Position numbers and translations under genes: made by a program | Notes under the pieces: generated by a model | What the model saw: only the letters and a program-made list of their open reading frames with translations | Told to the model about the DNA's origin: nothing | Database searches by the model: none | Assembly: GCA_028715605.1 (NCBI GenBank) | Contig: JAQURM010000004.1 | Location: 124,001-188,000, forward strand | Direction: 5' to 3' | DNA from: Desulfovibrionales bacterium | GTDB lineage: Bacteria; Desulfobacterota; QYQD01 | DNA: 64,000 nucleotides | Shown here: one piece after another, positions 54,240 through 63,066 of the stretch | Position numbering within the stretch: position 1 is the stretch's first letter | How the letters are laid out: every line of letters begins with the position of its first letter

Positions 54240-55535
54240 TCAGCCTTGTTTCTCCCAGCGCAGGAGTTCGGCTATCTTCGCCAGCGTGCCGCCTTCTTTG
54301 ATCTCGGCCCGCAAGCGGTTTTCCTTCTCCAGGACATCCATGGCCCGGTTGGCGTATTCGGCGGCTATGGCCTTCGGCAAGACCACAAGGCCGTCGTCAT
54401 CGCCCAGTATCCAGTCCCCGCTTTCTATTCTTACTGTGCCGATATTAATCGGCACGCCGATCTCGCCGAAGCCTTTCGGCTCGCCGGCGTTGGGCATTAT
54501 CAATCTGCTGAAGGCCGGAAATTTCAGTTCCTTTATATCGCGGGTATCCCGAATAGCGCCATCTATAACCACACCGGCCAGACCTTTCTGTATCGCCGAA
54601 TGCGTGGCCAGTTCCCCCCATATCGCCGGCCCCACGCCCCCGGCATCAATGACTATAACCTCGCCCTTAGAGGCAATATCTATGGCCTCGACCGGCTTGG
54701 CCCAGTCACCGGGGTAGGTGCGGACCGTAAGCGCACGGCCAAACATCCTGATGCCCGGAAAAAGGGGGCGCAGTCCGTGCACCACGCCGCCACGATGCAG
54801 GGCGTCAGAGAGGTTGGCTGTGGAAACCTGGCTTAATACCGTATTGATTTCAGCCCCGGTAACCCGTTTGAAAAGACGCGTGGGGACAGCCGCCCTTTCG
54901 GTCATGGCCTTCTTGATAGCCGAGGCCGCCTTTTTGGGATCAGCAGCCTTGGTAACAGCCCCGCCCACAATCACTATAGACGCCCCGGCCTCTACAGCCA
55001 GAGAGGCCGTCTCTGAATTTATGCCGCCGGCTACGCCTACGGGTACGGTAAGGGCCGCGCTGACCTGGCGGAGCGCCGCGAAGGGGTCTTTCCCCTCCAT
55101 CTGCTCATCAATAGAACAATGCACAGTAACAAAGTCAGCCCCCCACTCCTCGGCCTCACGGGCGCGGCTGACCGGATCGGGGACAGCAATGAGATCTACC
55201 ACAATCCTGGCGCCGTAATTCTTGCCGGCCTGGATACATTCACGGATAGTAGCCGGGCTGGCGGCGCCGAGGACATCGACGATGCCGGCCCCGGCCTTGG
55301 CCGCGGCCTCAACCTCTATCCGCCCTGCGTCCATGACCTTCATGTCGGCAACAATGGTCACATGGGGAAAAAGCCGCCGGAGTTCCCGGACTGCCTCTAA
55401 TCCTTCGCTCTTGATAAGGGGAGTACCGGCCTCCAGCCAGTCCACCCCTCCCGCCAGGGCAGCCTTCGCTACCTTAATCGCCCGTTTAAGATCTACAAAA
55501 TCCAGGGCTAACTGCAAAACAGGCTTCATCTTCAC
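54240..55535 (-). CDS. Hexulose-6-phosphate synthase / RraA-like fusion
   Basis: 431 residues in two domains. Residues 1-210 are 3-hexulose-6-phosphate synthase (LQLALDFVDLKRAIKVA, VADMKVMDAG, GVAGGINSETA), an orotidine-decarboxylase-like barrel that condenses formaldehyde with ribulose 5-phosphate or runs in reverse. Residues 225-425 are an RraA/HMG-aldolase-like domain (LSDALHRGGVVHGLRPLFPG, AVIDG-like GVVIDGAIRDTRDI). The fusion is known in archaea and some bacteria. It starts at GTG 55535, overlapping hxlB by four bases. Likely role: pentose-phosphate supply or formaldehyde handling. Confidence 0.85.
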   Translation of the reverse strand: MKMKPVLQLALDFVDLKRAIKVAKAALAGGVDWLEAGTPLIKSEGLEAVRELRRLFPHVTIVADMKVMDAGRIEVEAAAKAGAGIVDVLGAASPATIRECIQAGKNYGARIVVDLIAVPDPVSRAREAEEWGADFVTVHCSIDEQMEGKDPFAALRQVSAALTVPVGVAGGINSETASLAVEAGASIVIVGGAVTKAADPKKAASAIKKAMTERAAVPTRLFKRVTGAEINTVLSQVSTANLSDALHRGGVVHGLRPLFPGIRMFGRALTVRTYPGDWAKPVEAIDIASKGEVIVIDAGGVGPAIWGELATHSAIQKGLAGVVIDGAIRDTRDIKELKFPAFSRLIMPNAGEPKGFGEIGVPINIGTVRIESGDWILGDDDGLVVLPKAIAAEYANRAMDVLEKENRLRAEIKEGGTLAKIAELLRWEKQG

Positions 55536-56095
55536 TCCAGATTGGCATGACGCGCCAGAAGGGTCCGGTAATCACTGCCCTTTTCTCTGTAGATGGTCAG
55601 GATAATGGCCTCCAGGAACAGGAAGGCCGACTGCTCAAAAAGCGACCCCGGGGGTTGACCGGACAGCGTCTCTTTATCCCTCATACGTTTTGTTCCTCCC
55701 GGCAGCGTCAGCCGGCGGTCGGATAACCCGGCCAGAGGAGATTTTTCATCACCAAGGATCGCATACGTAAGCGCGCCCGCCTGCTTAGCTATTTTGACTA
55801 TTTCGCAGGGCCAGGCCGTCTCGCCGGATCCGGACAACACCACAAGCAGATCACTTTTTTTTATGGAAGGAGTTATGGTCTCGCCTACGAAATAGCAATT
55901 ATATCCAAGATGCATCAGCCGCATGCAAAAAGCGCGAAGTATATAGCCGGAACGTCCCTGGGCCGAAAAAAATATGGCCGGTGCGCTTTTTAAGCATTCT
56001 ATGAGACCTGCCGCCTCGGCCGCATCTATTTTGCTTAAAAGTTTCCGGTTCTCCTCCTGGACACATTTCAGGCAATCATTAATCATGCTCTTCAT
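55532..56095 (-). CDS. hxlB: 6-phospho-3-hexuloisomerase
   Basis: 187-residue SIS-domain sugar isomerase (IFFSAQGRSGYILRAFCMRL, LLVVLSGSGETAWPCEIV, SLFEQSAFLFLEAIIL). It interconverts 3-hexulose 6-phosphate and fructose 6-phosphate, the second step of the ribulose monophosphate route. GTGA overlap with the synthase-RraA gene shows a two-gene operon. Confidence 0.9.
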   Translation of the reverse strand: MKSMINDCLKCVQEENRKLLSKIDAAEAAGLIECLKSAPAIFFSAQGRSGYILRAFCMRLMHLGYNCYFVGETITPSIKKSDLLVVLSGSGETAWPCEIVKIAKQAGALTYAILGDEKSPLAGLSDRRLTLPGGTKRMRDKETLSGQPPGSLFEQSAFLFLEAIILTIYREKGSDYRTLLARHANLE

Positions 56096-56119
56096 ACCGG
56101 CTGATACTATACAAGATTT

Positions 56120-58234
56120 TTAAACCGGAGATACGAGAGAAAAGAATGACCGGCTTGTTCCCGTCTGCATACGGAGAAAGGAAATAGCCGCCTCCGGCCC
56201 ATAGCTGTTGAGGATCTCCAGGGCCATACTGGCAAAAGAAATCACTGATGATGCTTCATACGTATGGAGGAGTTCAAATACCTTTTGTCCGGCTAACATG
56301 GCCACTTCATCGTTTACGGCCATCATCCGGCTTATTATCTCCACAATCCGCTCGAATGTTTTGGCATCTGTCTTAGCCATAAGTTCGGGCAGATTTTCTA
56401 CCAACAGCACCGCCAGGCGCGGGCTCCGCCGGGAAGCTTTATTTACCGCCTCCAGGAAGGCTTCAGAAAATCCAGGCTTCTGAAAAAGACCGGACAACTT
56501 TGACGCCAATATCTTACCGGATTCATAATCCTTCACTGTGGCCTGATAGACGATGTCATTATAAGCGGCCAGATAATCAGGCCTGTTGCCTTTAATAATA
56601 AGCGGCAGTTCCCTTGCGGAAATAATGCCCGCCTCATAATCTCCTTCCACTATGCGGCGCAGACCTTCGGTATAGGCCAGCGCCTCCCAGTCATTCATTT
56701 CGGTTATACTCTCCGCTATGAATCGCGCGCTCTCTTTCGCAGCCGCATGATCCCGTTCAGCTATATGGGTTATAATCGCCTCATAATGATTCAGGACCGG
56801 CTGCGTTGACCTCCGCAAAAGATCAGGAAGAACCTCTGCCACCACCAGGACGACATCATGATCCTTTCGTGCCATACGCTGCAATATACCTTCATACCTG
56901 GTCAGGTCCTCTGTACGGTCTTCTTTTATGAGTTCAAAGACCTTTTCCGCAGCGATAGTACCCAGGCGGAAGTCTTTTTCCACTATGCCCCAGAGGCTTT
57001 TTAGATATGTGTCCCTTTGCCTGCCATCCAATTTTTCCATTAAGGCAGCTATCTTTTCAGCGGCCATCATGGCGATTTTATGATCGCCGCCGGCCAGATG
57101 AGCCAGTATCCTTTCATACTGGCCGATTAAGGCCCCATTTTCTTTGTCTATAAGCTCGGAGAATATCTTGGCCGCGCTAAGGGCGACACGCCCATGGAGT
57201 TTGGCCAGGCGGTGCACTACTTCCAGATAATTTACATGGAACCTGGATTCTACATCCCTGAGTAAATATGGGACTCTCTCCCCGGCCGCCATACCGACCT
57301 TCTCATCCTGTTCTGCGCACAGCGTTACAATGTTAGCATAAAGGGAAAGGGCCTTCTCATCAATTTTTTCTAATAATTGTAAAATCTTATCGGCGCAAAA
57401 TACCCCTACCCGGCCATTTCGCACCGCGATCATGCCCACTGTATCCAGGTAACGACGCCTCAGGGAGGCGGGGATCTCCGTCAGATAGTGCAATAGCTTA
57501 TCGGCCATAATAACGCCGGATTCCCTGTCTCTGGCCGCTATGTTGCCGGCGACTTCCCCGTATTTTTTGATAATAGCCTCATCCATATCCTTAAGCAGCG
57601 GGAGCAACTTCTCTGCCATTATCATGCCGACCTTATAATCATTTTCTGCGCCACGACTCACTACGGCTACATAGGTCTCCATCGTATCCTTACTGATACC
57701 AGAGATAAATGACGGCAAACTCTCGGCCGCAGCAAGACCTACCCTATAGCTTAACATACTGATATTACTAATTGTTTTTAAGTAATTGGCCCTGGCCGGT
57801 TTATTTACCTTGTCTATCCATTCAAGCAAATTCCTGGCAAAGGTAACGGCTACCTGGCAATTTTGTGCACAGGTTTGTTCAATAATATTTTCATATTCAG
57901 AGATCATTTCCGGGGTTAATTTATTCAGATAAGCAGGAAGGTGCTGAGCGACTGTGGCTGCCAAGCGATAACTTTTACCCGCAAAACGGGTAATAACCTG
58001 CGCATAGAGGTCTATTTTTTCCGGGGTCAACCCTGCATAAGCTGCAGATAACGTCTTTGCCGCAGTAATCCCAAGATCATGTTTGATGGCCGTAGTTTTT
58101 TTCACTGCGGCAATTAAAGAATCTTTTATCTCATCCCCTGCCTTATTCAGCGGGCCAAGTAATTTTATGGGATCAACCGGCTGGCCGGACTGAAATTCTT
58201 TTATGTGTTTTGCTATAATAAGTTCTCTATCCAT
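56120..58234 (-). CDS. Large alpha-helical repeat protein
   Basis: 704 residues made almost wholly of about thirteen repeats of 43-48 residues with the pattern Y..i...A..d..vgm..AeklpeLl (for example NDYKVGMIMAEKLLPLLKDM, DHKIAMMAAEKIAALMEKL, DFRLGTIAAEKVFELIKE). This is an alpha-solenoid of HEAT/armadillo type. It lacks signal peptide, membrane helix and catalytic motif, and no fused VWA or kinase domain is seen. A GGGGG ribosome site precedes the ATG. It is divergent from cheW across a 205-base AT-rich gap. It is probably a scaffold; I know no named family. Confidence 0.7.
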   Translation of the reverse strand: MDRELIIAKHIKEFQSGQPVDPIKLLGPLNKAGDEIKDSLIAAVKKTTAIKHDLGITAAKTLSAAYAGLTPEKIDLYAQVITRFAGKSYRLAATVAQHLPAYLNKLTPEMISEYENIIEQTCAQNCQVAVTFARNLLEWIDKVNKPARANYLKTISNISMLSYRVGLAAAESLPSFISGISKDTMETYVAVVSRGAENDYKVGMIMAEKLLPLLKDMDEAIIKKYGEVAGNIAARDRESGVIMADKLLHYLTEIPASLRRRYLDTVGMIAVRNGRVGVFCADKILQLLEKIDEKALSLYANIVTLCAEQDEKVGMAAGERVPYLLRDVESRFHVNYLEVVHRLAKLHGRVALSAAKIFSELIDKENGALIGQYERILAHLAGGDHKIAMMAAEKIAALMEKLDGRQRDTYLKSLWGIVEKDFRLGTIAAEKVFELIKEDRTEDLTRYEGILQRMARKDHDVVLVVAEVLPDLLRRSTQPVLNHYEAIITHIAERDHAAAKESARFIAESITEMNDWEALAYTEGLRRIVEGDYEAGIISARELPLIIKGNRPDYLAAYNDIVYQATVKDYESGKILASKLSGLFQKPGFSEAFLEAVNKASRRSPRLAVLLVENLPELMAKTDAKTFERIVEIISRMMAVNDEVAMLAGQKVFELLHTYEASSVISFASMALEILNSYGPEAAISFLRMQTGTSRSFFSLVSPV

Positions 58235-58439
58235 AGATTACCCCCACGCTTACGTGGTCTTTCTTTTGTCACCTTATAGCATAAAAGACTAAAAAAGGAA
58301 TCCAGAAAAATGTTATGAACATTCTGATTATCACCAACTAATCGTTAATGTTTTTATAAAACATGCCGTTAATAATATGTAAGTAATTTTTGCCACGTTA
58401 ATTTTCAGGAGAAAACCTAAGCAAAAAGGAGTAATCGCC

Positions 58440-58937
58440 ATGGGAGAAGCAGTAACACAAGTCGAGGCCGGCTTTCAGGAATTAGCGGCCAGGGAAGGGA
58501 AATATTTAACTTTTGTGTTAGGTAAGGAAGAATATGGCCTGGAAATTTTAAAAGTGAAAGAAATTATCGGCATGATGGATATAACTTCCGTACCAAATGT
58601 ACCGTCTTATGTCAAAGGTGTAATCAATCTGCGGGGCAAGGTTATACCTATAGTGGAATTGCGTTTAAAATTTGGCATGGAATCTATCCCTTATACGGAA
58701 CGGACCTGCATTATTGTGGTGGATGTTCAGGTCAAAGGCCGCCCCGCCCTGGTCGGGATAGTGGTGGATGCCGTCTCCGAGGTTTTAAACATCAATCGGG
58801 AAGAGATAGAAAACACACCTAACTTTGGGACTGGAATGGACACGAACTATATCCTGGGCATGGCCAAGGTCAAAGGACAGGTTAAGATACTGCTGGACAT
58901 CGATCAAGTCCTTGATAATAGCGAACTGGCCCTTTAA
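58440..58937 (+). CDS. cheW: Chemotaxis coupling protein CheW
   Basis: 165 residues, single CheW domain: YLTFVLGKEEYGLEILKVKE, VPSYVKGVINLRGKVIPIV and VDAVSEVLNINREEIE are diagnostic. It bridges chemoreceptors and CheA. No receptor or CheA is nearby, so it is an orphan. AAAAGGAG precedes the ATG. An intrinsic terminator follows. The divergent solenoid protein is its only close neighbour. Confidence 0.9.
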   Translation: MGEAVTQVEAGFQELAAREGKYLTFVLGKEEYGLEILKVKEIIGMMDITSVPNVPSYVKGVINLRGKVIPIVELRLKFGMESIPYTERTCIIVVDVQVKGRPALVGIVVDAVSEVLNINREEIENTPNFGTGMDTNYILGMAKVKGQVKILLDIDQVLDNSELAL

Positions 58938-58966
58938 GAAATCAAAAATATGGCTCTCCTTACGGC

Positions 58967-59010
58967 GGCGGGATAGAGTAGGCTATAACTTCTGTCCCGC
59001 CTCTTTTTTT
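58967..59010 (+). terminator. Rho-independent terminator after cheW
   Basis: GGCGGGA-T-AGA pairs with TCT-G-TCCCGCC, followed by TCTTTTTTT. It lies 30 bases after the cheW stop. Confidence 0.8.
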
Positions 59011-59039
59011 CTAACAACAAGACGTTATATTTAATAAAC

Positions 59040-59112
59040 GTTCACCGTTTACCGAAGAAGAGTTTTTCACGTTCTTGGGGACAACGGTAAACTGATAACG
59101 GTGAACGGTTAC
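59040..59112. repeat. Palindromic repeat family B, copy 3
   Basis: GTTCACCGTTTACCGAAGAA and the complementary AACGGTGAACGGTTAC arms. It lies between the cheW terminator and the K+ channel gene. Confidence 0.7.
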
Positions 59113-59224
59113 TATCTTTTCGGCTTGCCGTGGGTTTGTTAAAGCATTTGCCTTGACTATAAGGAAATGCTATAAATTTAAAAACATCGCGTCCAAACTT
59201 TGACTTTTTACGAGTTCATCAGCT

Positions 59225-60238
59225 ATGGCGCCATCTCAAGCCCGCAATATTCTCATCGGCATCACTATCCTCATTTTCGTTATAGCCTTCGGAACGAGCG
59301 GCTATATGCTTATCGAGAAATGGGAATTTTTAGACGCCCTTTACATGACCGTTATTACTTTAACCACCGTCGGATATGGGGAAGTTCGGCCACTGGGCGG
59401 TTCAGGGCGGGTCTTTACAATCTGCCTGCTTATCATGGGCGTTGGTTTTGTGTTTTACATGTTCGGAACCATAACCCAGATCATGGTAGAAGGCCAGTTT
59501 AGAAGGCTTTTGGGGAGGAGAAAGTTGGAAAAACAGCTTGCCGCATTAAAGGACCATTACATTATATGCGGTTATGGCCGCATTGGACAGATTATCTCCC
59601 GGGAAATTGCCAAAAAACCCTTGCCGCTTGTGATTATCGAAAACAACCCGGACCTGATAAAAACCATTGAAGAGCAGGGGCATCTATTTATCGAAGGCGA
59701 TGCCACACGGGAAGACACATTACTTAAAGCCAATATTCAAAAGGCCAAGGGCCTGGTAGCCACGGTATCTTCCGACGCTGATAACGTATATATCATACTC
59801 ACTGCCCGCGGCCTGAACCCCGGTCTTTATATCATGGCCCGGGTCGTTGATGAAAAGGCTGAACGAAATCTCTTACAGGCCGGAGCAAACCGGGTTATAT
59901 CACCATACCATATCGGAGCGCGTAAGATGGCCCAGGCGATCTTGCGGCCGGCCGTGACTGATTTCATCGAGTTAGCCGTACACCGGGGAGGGATAGAGCT
60001 GCAAATAGAGGAGATCCCGGTGCGCGCCCCGTCTCGTATCACAGATGTGCCGCTTAGGGAATCCGGGATAAGGCAGGAATTAGGACTGATTATAATTGCT
60101 ATCCAGAGGGCTTCAGGTGAAATGCTTTATAACCCCCCGCCGGATGCCAGGATACAGGTAGGCGATATACTTATAGCTATGGGTGACCCAAAGAACCTCA
60201 ATAAGTTGGAAAAAATGCTGGGAATTTCTACAAGTTAA
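59225..60238 (+). CDS. Potassium channel with TrkA-type RCK domains
   Basis: 337 residues: membrane helix 1 (about 7-28), pore loop with the K+ selectivity filter (ITLTTVGYGEV), helix 2 (about 58-82), then an RCK/TrkA-N Rossmann domain (HYIICGYGRIGQIISREI) and a TrkA-C domain from about 255. This is the two-helix MthK-type channel, probably gated by Ca2+ or nucleotides. No strong ribosome site is seen at ATG 59225. Confidence 0.9.
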   Translation: MAPSQARNILIGITILIFVIAFGTSGYMLIEKWEFLDALYMTVITLTTVGYGEVRPLGGSGRVFTICLLIMGVGFVFYMFGTITQIMVEGQFRRLLGRRKLEKQLAALKDHYIICGYGRIGQIISREIAKKPLPLVIIENNPDLIKTIEEQGHLFIEGDATREDTLLKANIQKAKGLVATVSSDADNVYIILTARGLNPGLYIMARVVDEKAERNLLQAGANRVISPYHIGARKMAQAILRPAVTDFIELAVHRGGIELQIEEIPVRAPSRITDVPLRESGIRQELGLIIIAIQRASGEMLYNPPPDARIQVGDILIAMGDPKNLNKLEKMLGISTS

Positions 60239-60287
60239 CTAATTTTCATCTGGAAACCAAGAAGTTCCAGATGAGCTGTCAGCACTC

Positions 60288-60373
60288 AGCAATCAGCATG
60301 AAGCTGACCCACCGTTCACTGTTCACCGTTTACCGAAAGAAAATGTCGGACAACGGTTAACGGATAACAAATA
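60288..60373 (+). repeat. Palindromic repeat family B, copy 4
   Basis: TCAGCATGAAGC, then CCGTTCACTGTTCACCGTTT, ACCGAAAGAAAATGTCGGAC, and AACGGTTAACGGATAAC. It is almost the reverse complement of copy 1 (45861-45942), including the outer TCAGCATGAAG segment. Confidence 0.75.
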
Positions 60374-60414
60374 TGCTGAAGGCTGAAAGCCCAACTTCGG
60401 CATTTGGGCTTTGT

Positions 60415-61041
60415 TTACCTGCCCCCTGGAACAATAATACGCCGTTCGGTAACAATCATATCCATCAGAAAATCGTGCTCATCTAAAGGCACTAAAGGCA
60501 CTATCTGAATCTCATAGGCCAGGGCTACTTTCAAGGAACCGGCCGGCAGGCCCGGTAAAAAACGATCATAAAAGCCCATCCCATATCCGACACGTCCTCC
60601 CCGGTTGTCAAAAACGCAACCCGGCACCACGGTAATGTCTATATCCTTTGGGGATAATGGGCTGAGGCTGGTATCCCTGGGTTCCATAAGGCCGAAACGG
60701 CGCGGGGCTAAATCGCATTTCCAGTCTTTTAAAACAGACGGGACTATGATACCCCGCTCATAATCCGTGTACGGAACGGCCACCACCTTACCTTGCTCCA
60801 GCGCCACCTCTAGTATGTACTGCGTCTCTGCCTCGCTCCGGAAGGAGACATACAAAAAAACGCCCCTGGCCTGCTTCCATTCCGGCAGGGCCATAAGGCG
60901 AACGGCGATGGCTTCTGAGCGTGTCTTGCGCTCTAAAGGGGTGAGGCTGTCGCGGAGCTTGAGGATGCGACGTCTTAATTCAGCCTTGGTCTCCATTTCC
61001 TCAAGTGTAGCCGTCAGCTCTAGCCTCCATTTCTCTGACAT
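60415..61041 (-). CDS. fau: 5-formyltetrahydrofolate cyclo-ligase
   Basis: ATP-dependent salvage of 5-formyl-THF to methenyl-THF. KAELRRRILKLRDSL opens the family; VPGCVFDNRGGRVGYGMGFYDRFL carries the family signature (quoted core GGRVGYGMGFYDRFL). About 190-208 residues. The frame begins at ATG 61041, inside the end of the upstream gene, but ATG 60996 fits the usual N-terminus better. Confidence 0.9.
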   Translation of the reverse strand: MSEKWRLELTATLEEMETKAELRRRILKLRDSLTPLERKTRSEAIAVRLMALPEWKQARGVFLYVSFRSEAETQYILEVALEQGKVVAVPYTDYERGIIVPSVLKDWKCDLAPRRFGLMEPRDTSLSPLSPKDIDITVVPGCVFDNRGGRVGYGMGFYDRFLPGLPAGSLKVALAYEIQIVPLVPLDEHDFLMDMIVTERRIIVPGGR

Positions 61042-61496
61042 TCCTTTAATATGATATCGATGATGGCCGGCACCTGCTTCTGAACCTCATCCGTTAGCTC
61101 CATCCCCCAGTCAATGGCCCTGGGTTCTACGCCGATTATTACCACCTCCGGCGCATAACCCAGTTTTTTGGACATGGAAAGGGACTCTACCACACCGAGG
61201 TCATGCAGGGAAACCGGACCTTCTTTATCTGCAATGAGGTCTTCAGGACGGCACTGATAAATTGTCCCCGGCTTCTGCCCGGCCTTAAGGGCATCAACAA
61301 TTATCACCTTTTGCACCCCATCCAGATAAAAGGCCAGGTTCATAGTGGCCGTACCCATATCCAACAAATCCACATGGGCCGGAAGCTCCCTGTTTCGCAA
61401 GGCCTGGATGATATGCACCCCTATCCCCTCATCCTGGAGGAGAAGATTACCTATGCCGACAATTAATATCTTCTGATCATGCATAATCCATCCCAC
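61020..61496 (-). CDS. Hydrogenase maturation protease (HybD type)
   Basis: 158 residues. ILIVGIGNLLLQDEGIGVHI with the conserved Glu, DALKAGQKPGTIYQ with an Asp, and SLHDLGV with a His give the three nickel-sensing residues of HyaD/HybD endopeptidases, which cut the C-terminus of the NiFe hydrogenase large subunit after nickel insertion. No hydrogenase genes are in the window. GTG 61496 or ATG 61484 may be the start. It follows intI by one base on the same strand. Confidence 0.9.
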   Translation of the reverse strand: MGWIMHDQKILIVGIGNLLLQDEGIGVHIIQALRNRELPAHVDLLDMGTATMNLAFYLDGVQKVIIVDALKAGQKPGTIYQCRPEDLIADKEGPVSLHDLGVVESLSMSKKLGYAPEVVIIGVEPRAIDWGMELTDEVQKQVPAIIDIILKECQRNGG

Positions 61497-61497
61497 A

Positions 61498-62832
61498 TTA
61501 AAAATCCAGGGGGCTTTTAGCTTCTTTCACCGTCCTGCTCGGCACGCAGTGCGTATAAATCATCGTAGTCTTCACGTCGCTGTGGCCGAGGAGTTCCTGG
61601 ATTGTCCGAATGTCGTAATTTGCCTGTAAAAGATGAGTGGCAAAGCTGTGGCGGAAGGTGTGAGACGAGACGCGCTTGGTGAGCCTTGCCCGCCGGACTG
61701 CTTCATAAAGCGCTCTCTGGACATGCGTTTCATGAAGATGATACCGTCGAAGCTCTTTTGTGCCCGGAATCGGTGTAAGCGTCTTTTGCGGAAAGAACCA
61801 CTGCCAGATGAAATCCTTCGCGGCGGAAGGATATTTCTTTTCGAGCAAGCTGTCGAGAAAGACGCCTGTAAAGCCTGCCGCAAGATCCTCGTCATGGAGC
61901 TTACTCACGGCTTCAAGCTGGGCCGTCAGCTCAGGTACGATTGTCTGCGGAATAGGCACGGTTCGGTCTTTTTTCCCTTTTCCGTGGATCGTAAGAATTT
62001 CGGCGTCGAAGTTAAAATCCTTTACCCGCAGTTGCAGACATTCGAATAACCTGAGCCCGCATCCGTACAGCAATTTGACTACAAGGTCATAGGGATATTC
62101 GAGATGCTTCAATACGGTATCTATCTCACGCCGGGAAAGGACCACGGGGATATATCTCGACCTCTTCGCGCGGGGGACGTCCCGGTGATCGCCGAAGTCC
62201 TTCTTGAGAACATGCCGAAAAACAAACAGCAAGGCATTGAACGCCTGGTTTTGAGTCGAAGCGGCGACATGGCATTTCACGGCGAGATAGGTGAGGTATT
62301 CTTTCACATCAGCCGACGACAGTTCATGAGGCGGTTTATCCCGCAGGAACTTCTGAAACTGACGACTCCAGAGCGCATAGGCCTTGAGAGTTCTCCGGGA
62401 ATAGTGGCGCGTTTTGATCTCAGATGCCAGATCGGCGATAACCTTATCCCATTCAGGAGAGACCGACTTCTCCGCATATTCGGCTTCAGGAACGCGTTTC
62501 GGCGGCTGCGGGTCAGGAACGGGAGACAATATTGTGTTTGAATTAACACTCACAGACGGGGTTTTGTTATCAAGGTTCCGCAGTATCTCAAAATAAAGAG
62601 ACACGGCATAAGCGGCCTGTTTTTGCTGGTCCGGGGTCTGCTTTTTTTCCCGCAGCTTTTCGATAAATAAGCGCACCCGCTCCGACTTGGAATCCGGCAC
62701 GGGGTATTTACCGCAAAAATCCAAAAAGTACCGAAGCCATTTTTTATAATCAGAGTGAACAGAAACAGCCGGTACTTTTTTTGTGAGGATGGCCTCATAT
62801 TGAACTAAAATATTGTCCGGTATTTTGAGCAT
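61498..62832 (-). CDS. intI: Integron integrase IntI
   Basis: 444-residue tyrosine recombinase. Catalytic residues R261 (YGCGLRLFECL), H391 and R394 (HTFRHSFATHLL), H417 (GHSDV) and Y426 (TTMIYTHC) are intact. The IntI-specific extra patch between the second and third motifs is present (LEKKYPSAAKDFIWQWFFP, about 330-348), which separates it from XerC/D. An extra N-terminal region of about 120 residues holds a second SAM-like core-binding segment, as in some deltaproteobacterial integrases. It is divergent from the cassette at 63067. Probably active. Confidence 0.9.
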   Translation of the reverse strand: MLKIPDNILVQYEAILTKKVPAVSVHSDYKKWLRYFLDFCGKYPVPDSKSERVRLFIEKLREKKQTPDQQKQAAYAVSLYFEILRNLDNKTPSVSVNSNTILSPVPDPQPPKRVPEAEYAEKSVSPEWDKVIADLASEIKTRHYSRRTLKAYALWSRQFQKFLRDKPPHELSSADVKEYLTYLAVKCHVAASTQNQAFNALLFVFRHVLKKDFGDHRDVPRAKRSRYIPVVLSRREIDTVLKHLEYPYDLVVKLLYGCGLRLFECLQLRVKDFNFDAEILTIHGKGKKDRTVPIPQTIVPELTAQLEAVSKLHDEDLAAGFTGVFLDSLLEKKYPSAAKDFIWQWFFPQKTLTPIPGTKELRRYHLHETHVQRALYEAVRRARLTKRVSSHTFRHSFATHLLQANYDIRTIQELLGHSDVKTTMIYTHCVPSRTVKEAKSPLDF

Positions 62833-62846
62833 AGTATGTAACAGAC

Positions 62847-62976
62847 ACTAGATAACATGACGGAAGGGATATTATTCAACTTGCCAAATATAATGAATTT
62901 AAGTGGTTACGTCAAGATGTACTTTTTATTTTATTGACCATACTGAAAGTTCCTGATATTATCCAGAAAACTAGAT
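62847..62976. promoter_or_regulatory. Candidate attI region and cassette promoter Pc
   Basis: TTGACC (62934-62939), a 17-base spacer and TATTAT (62957-62962) form a strong promoter pointing at the cassette. Two direct copies of ACTAGATAA lie at 62847-62855 and 62970-62978; each resembles the cassette core GTTAGAT and could be an IntI site. The exact attI crossover point was not found: no perfect GTTRRRY occurs in the expected place. Confidence 0.55.
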
Positions 62977-63066
62977 AATAATATGTTGTGCTTACGAAAA
63001 AAACAAAAATCTGCGTATACCTTTCCTGACACAGGGGGTCTGTGGCTTCAATAAAAGGATATTTCT

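Noticed and set aside
61498-62832. XerC/XerD or phage integrase
   Set aside because: The insertion KKYPSAAKDFIWQWFFP and the divergent cassette with attC identify an integron integrase.
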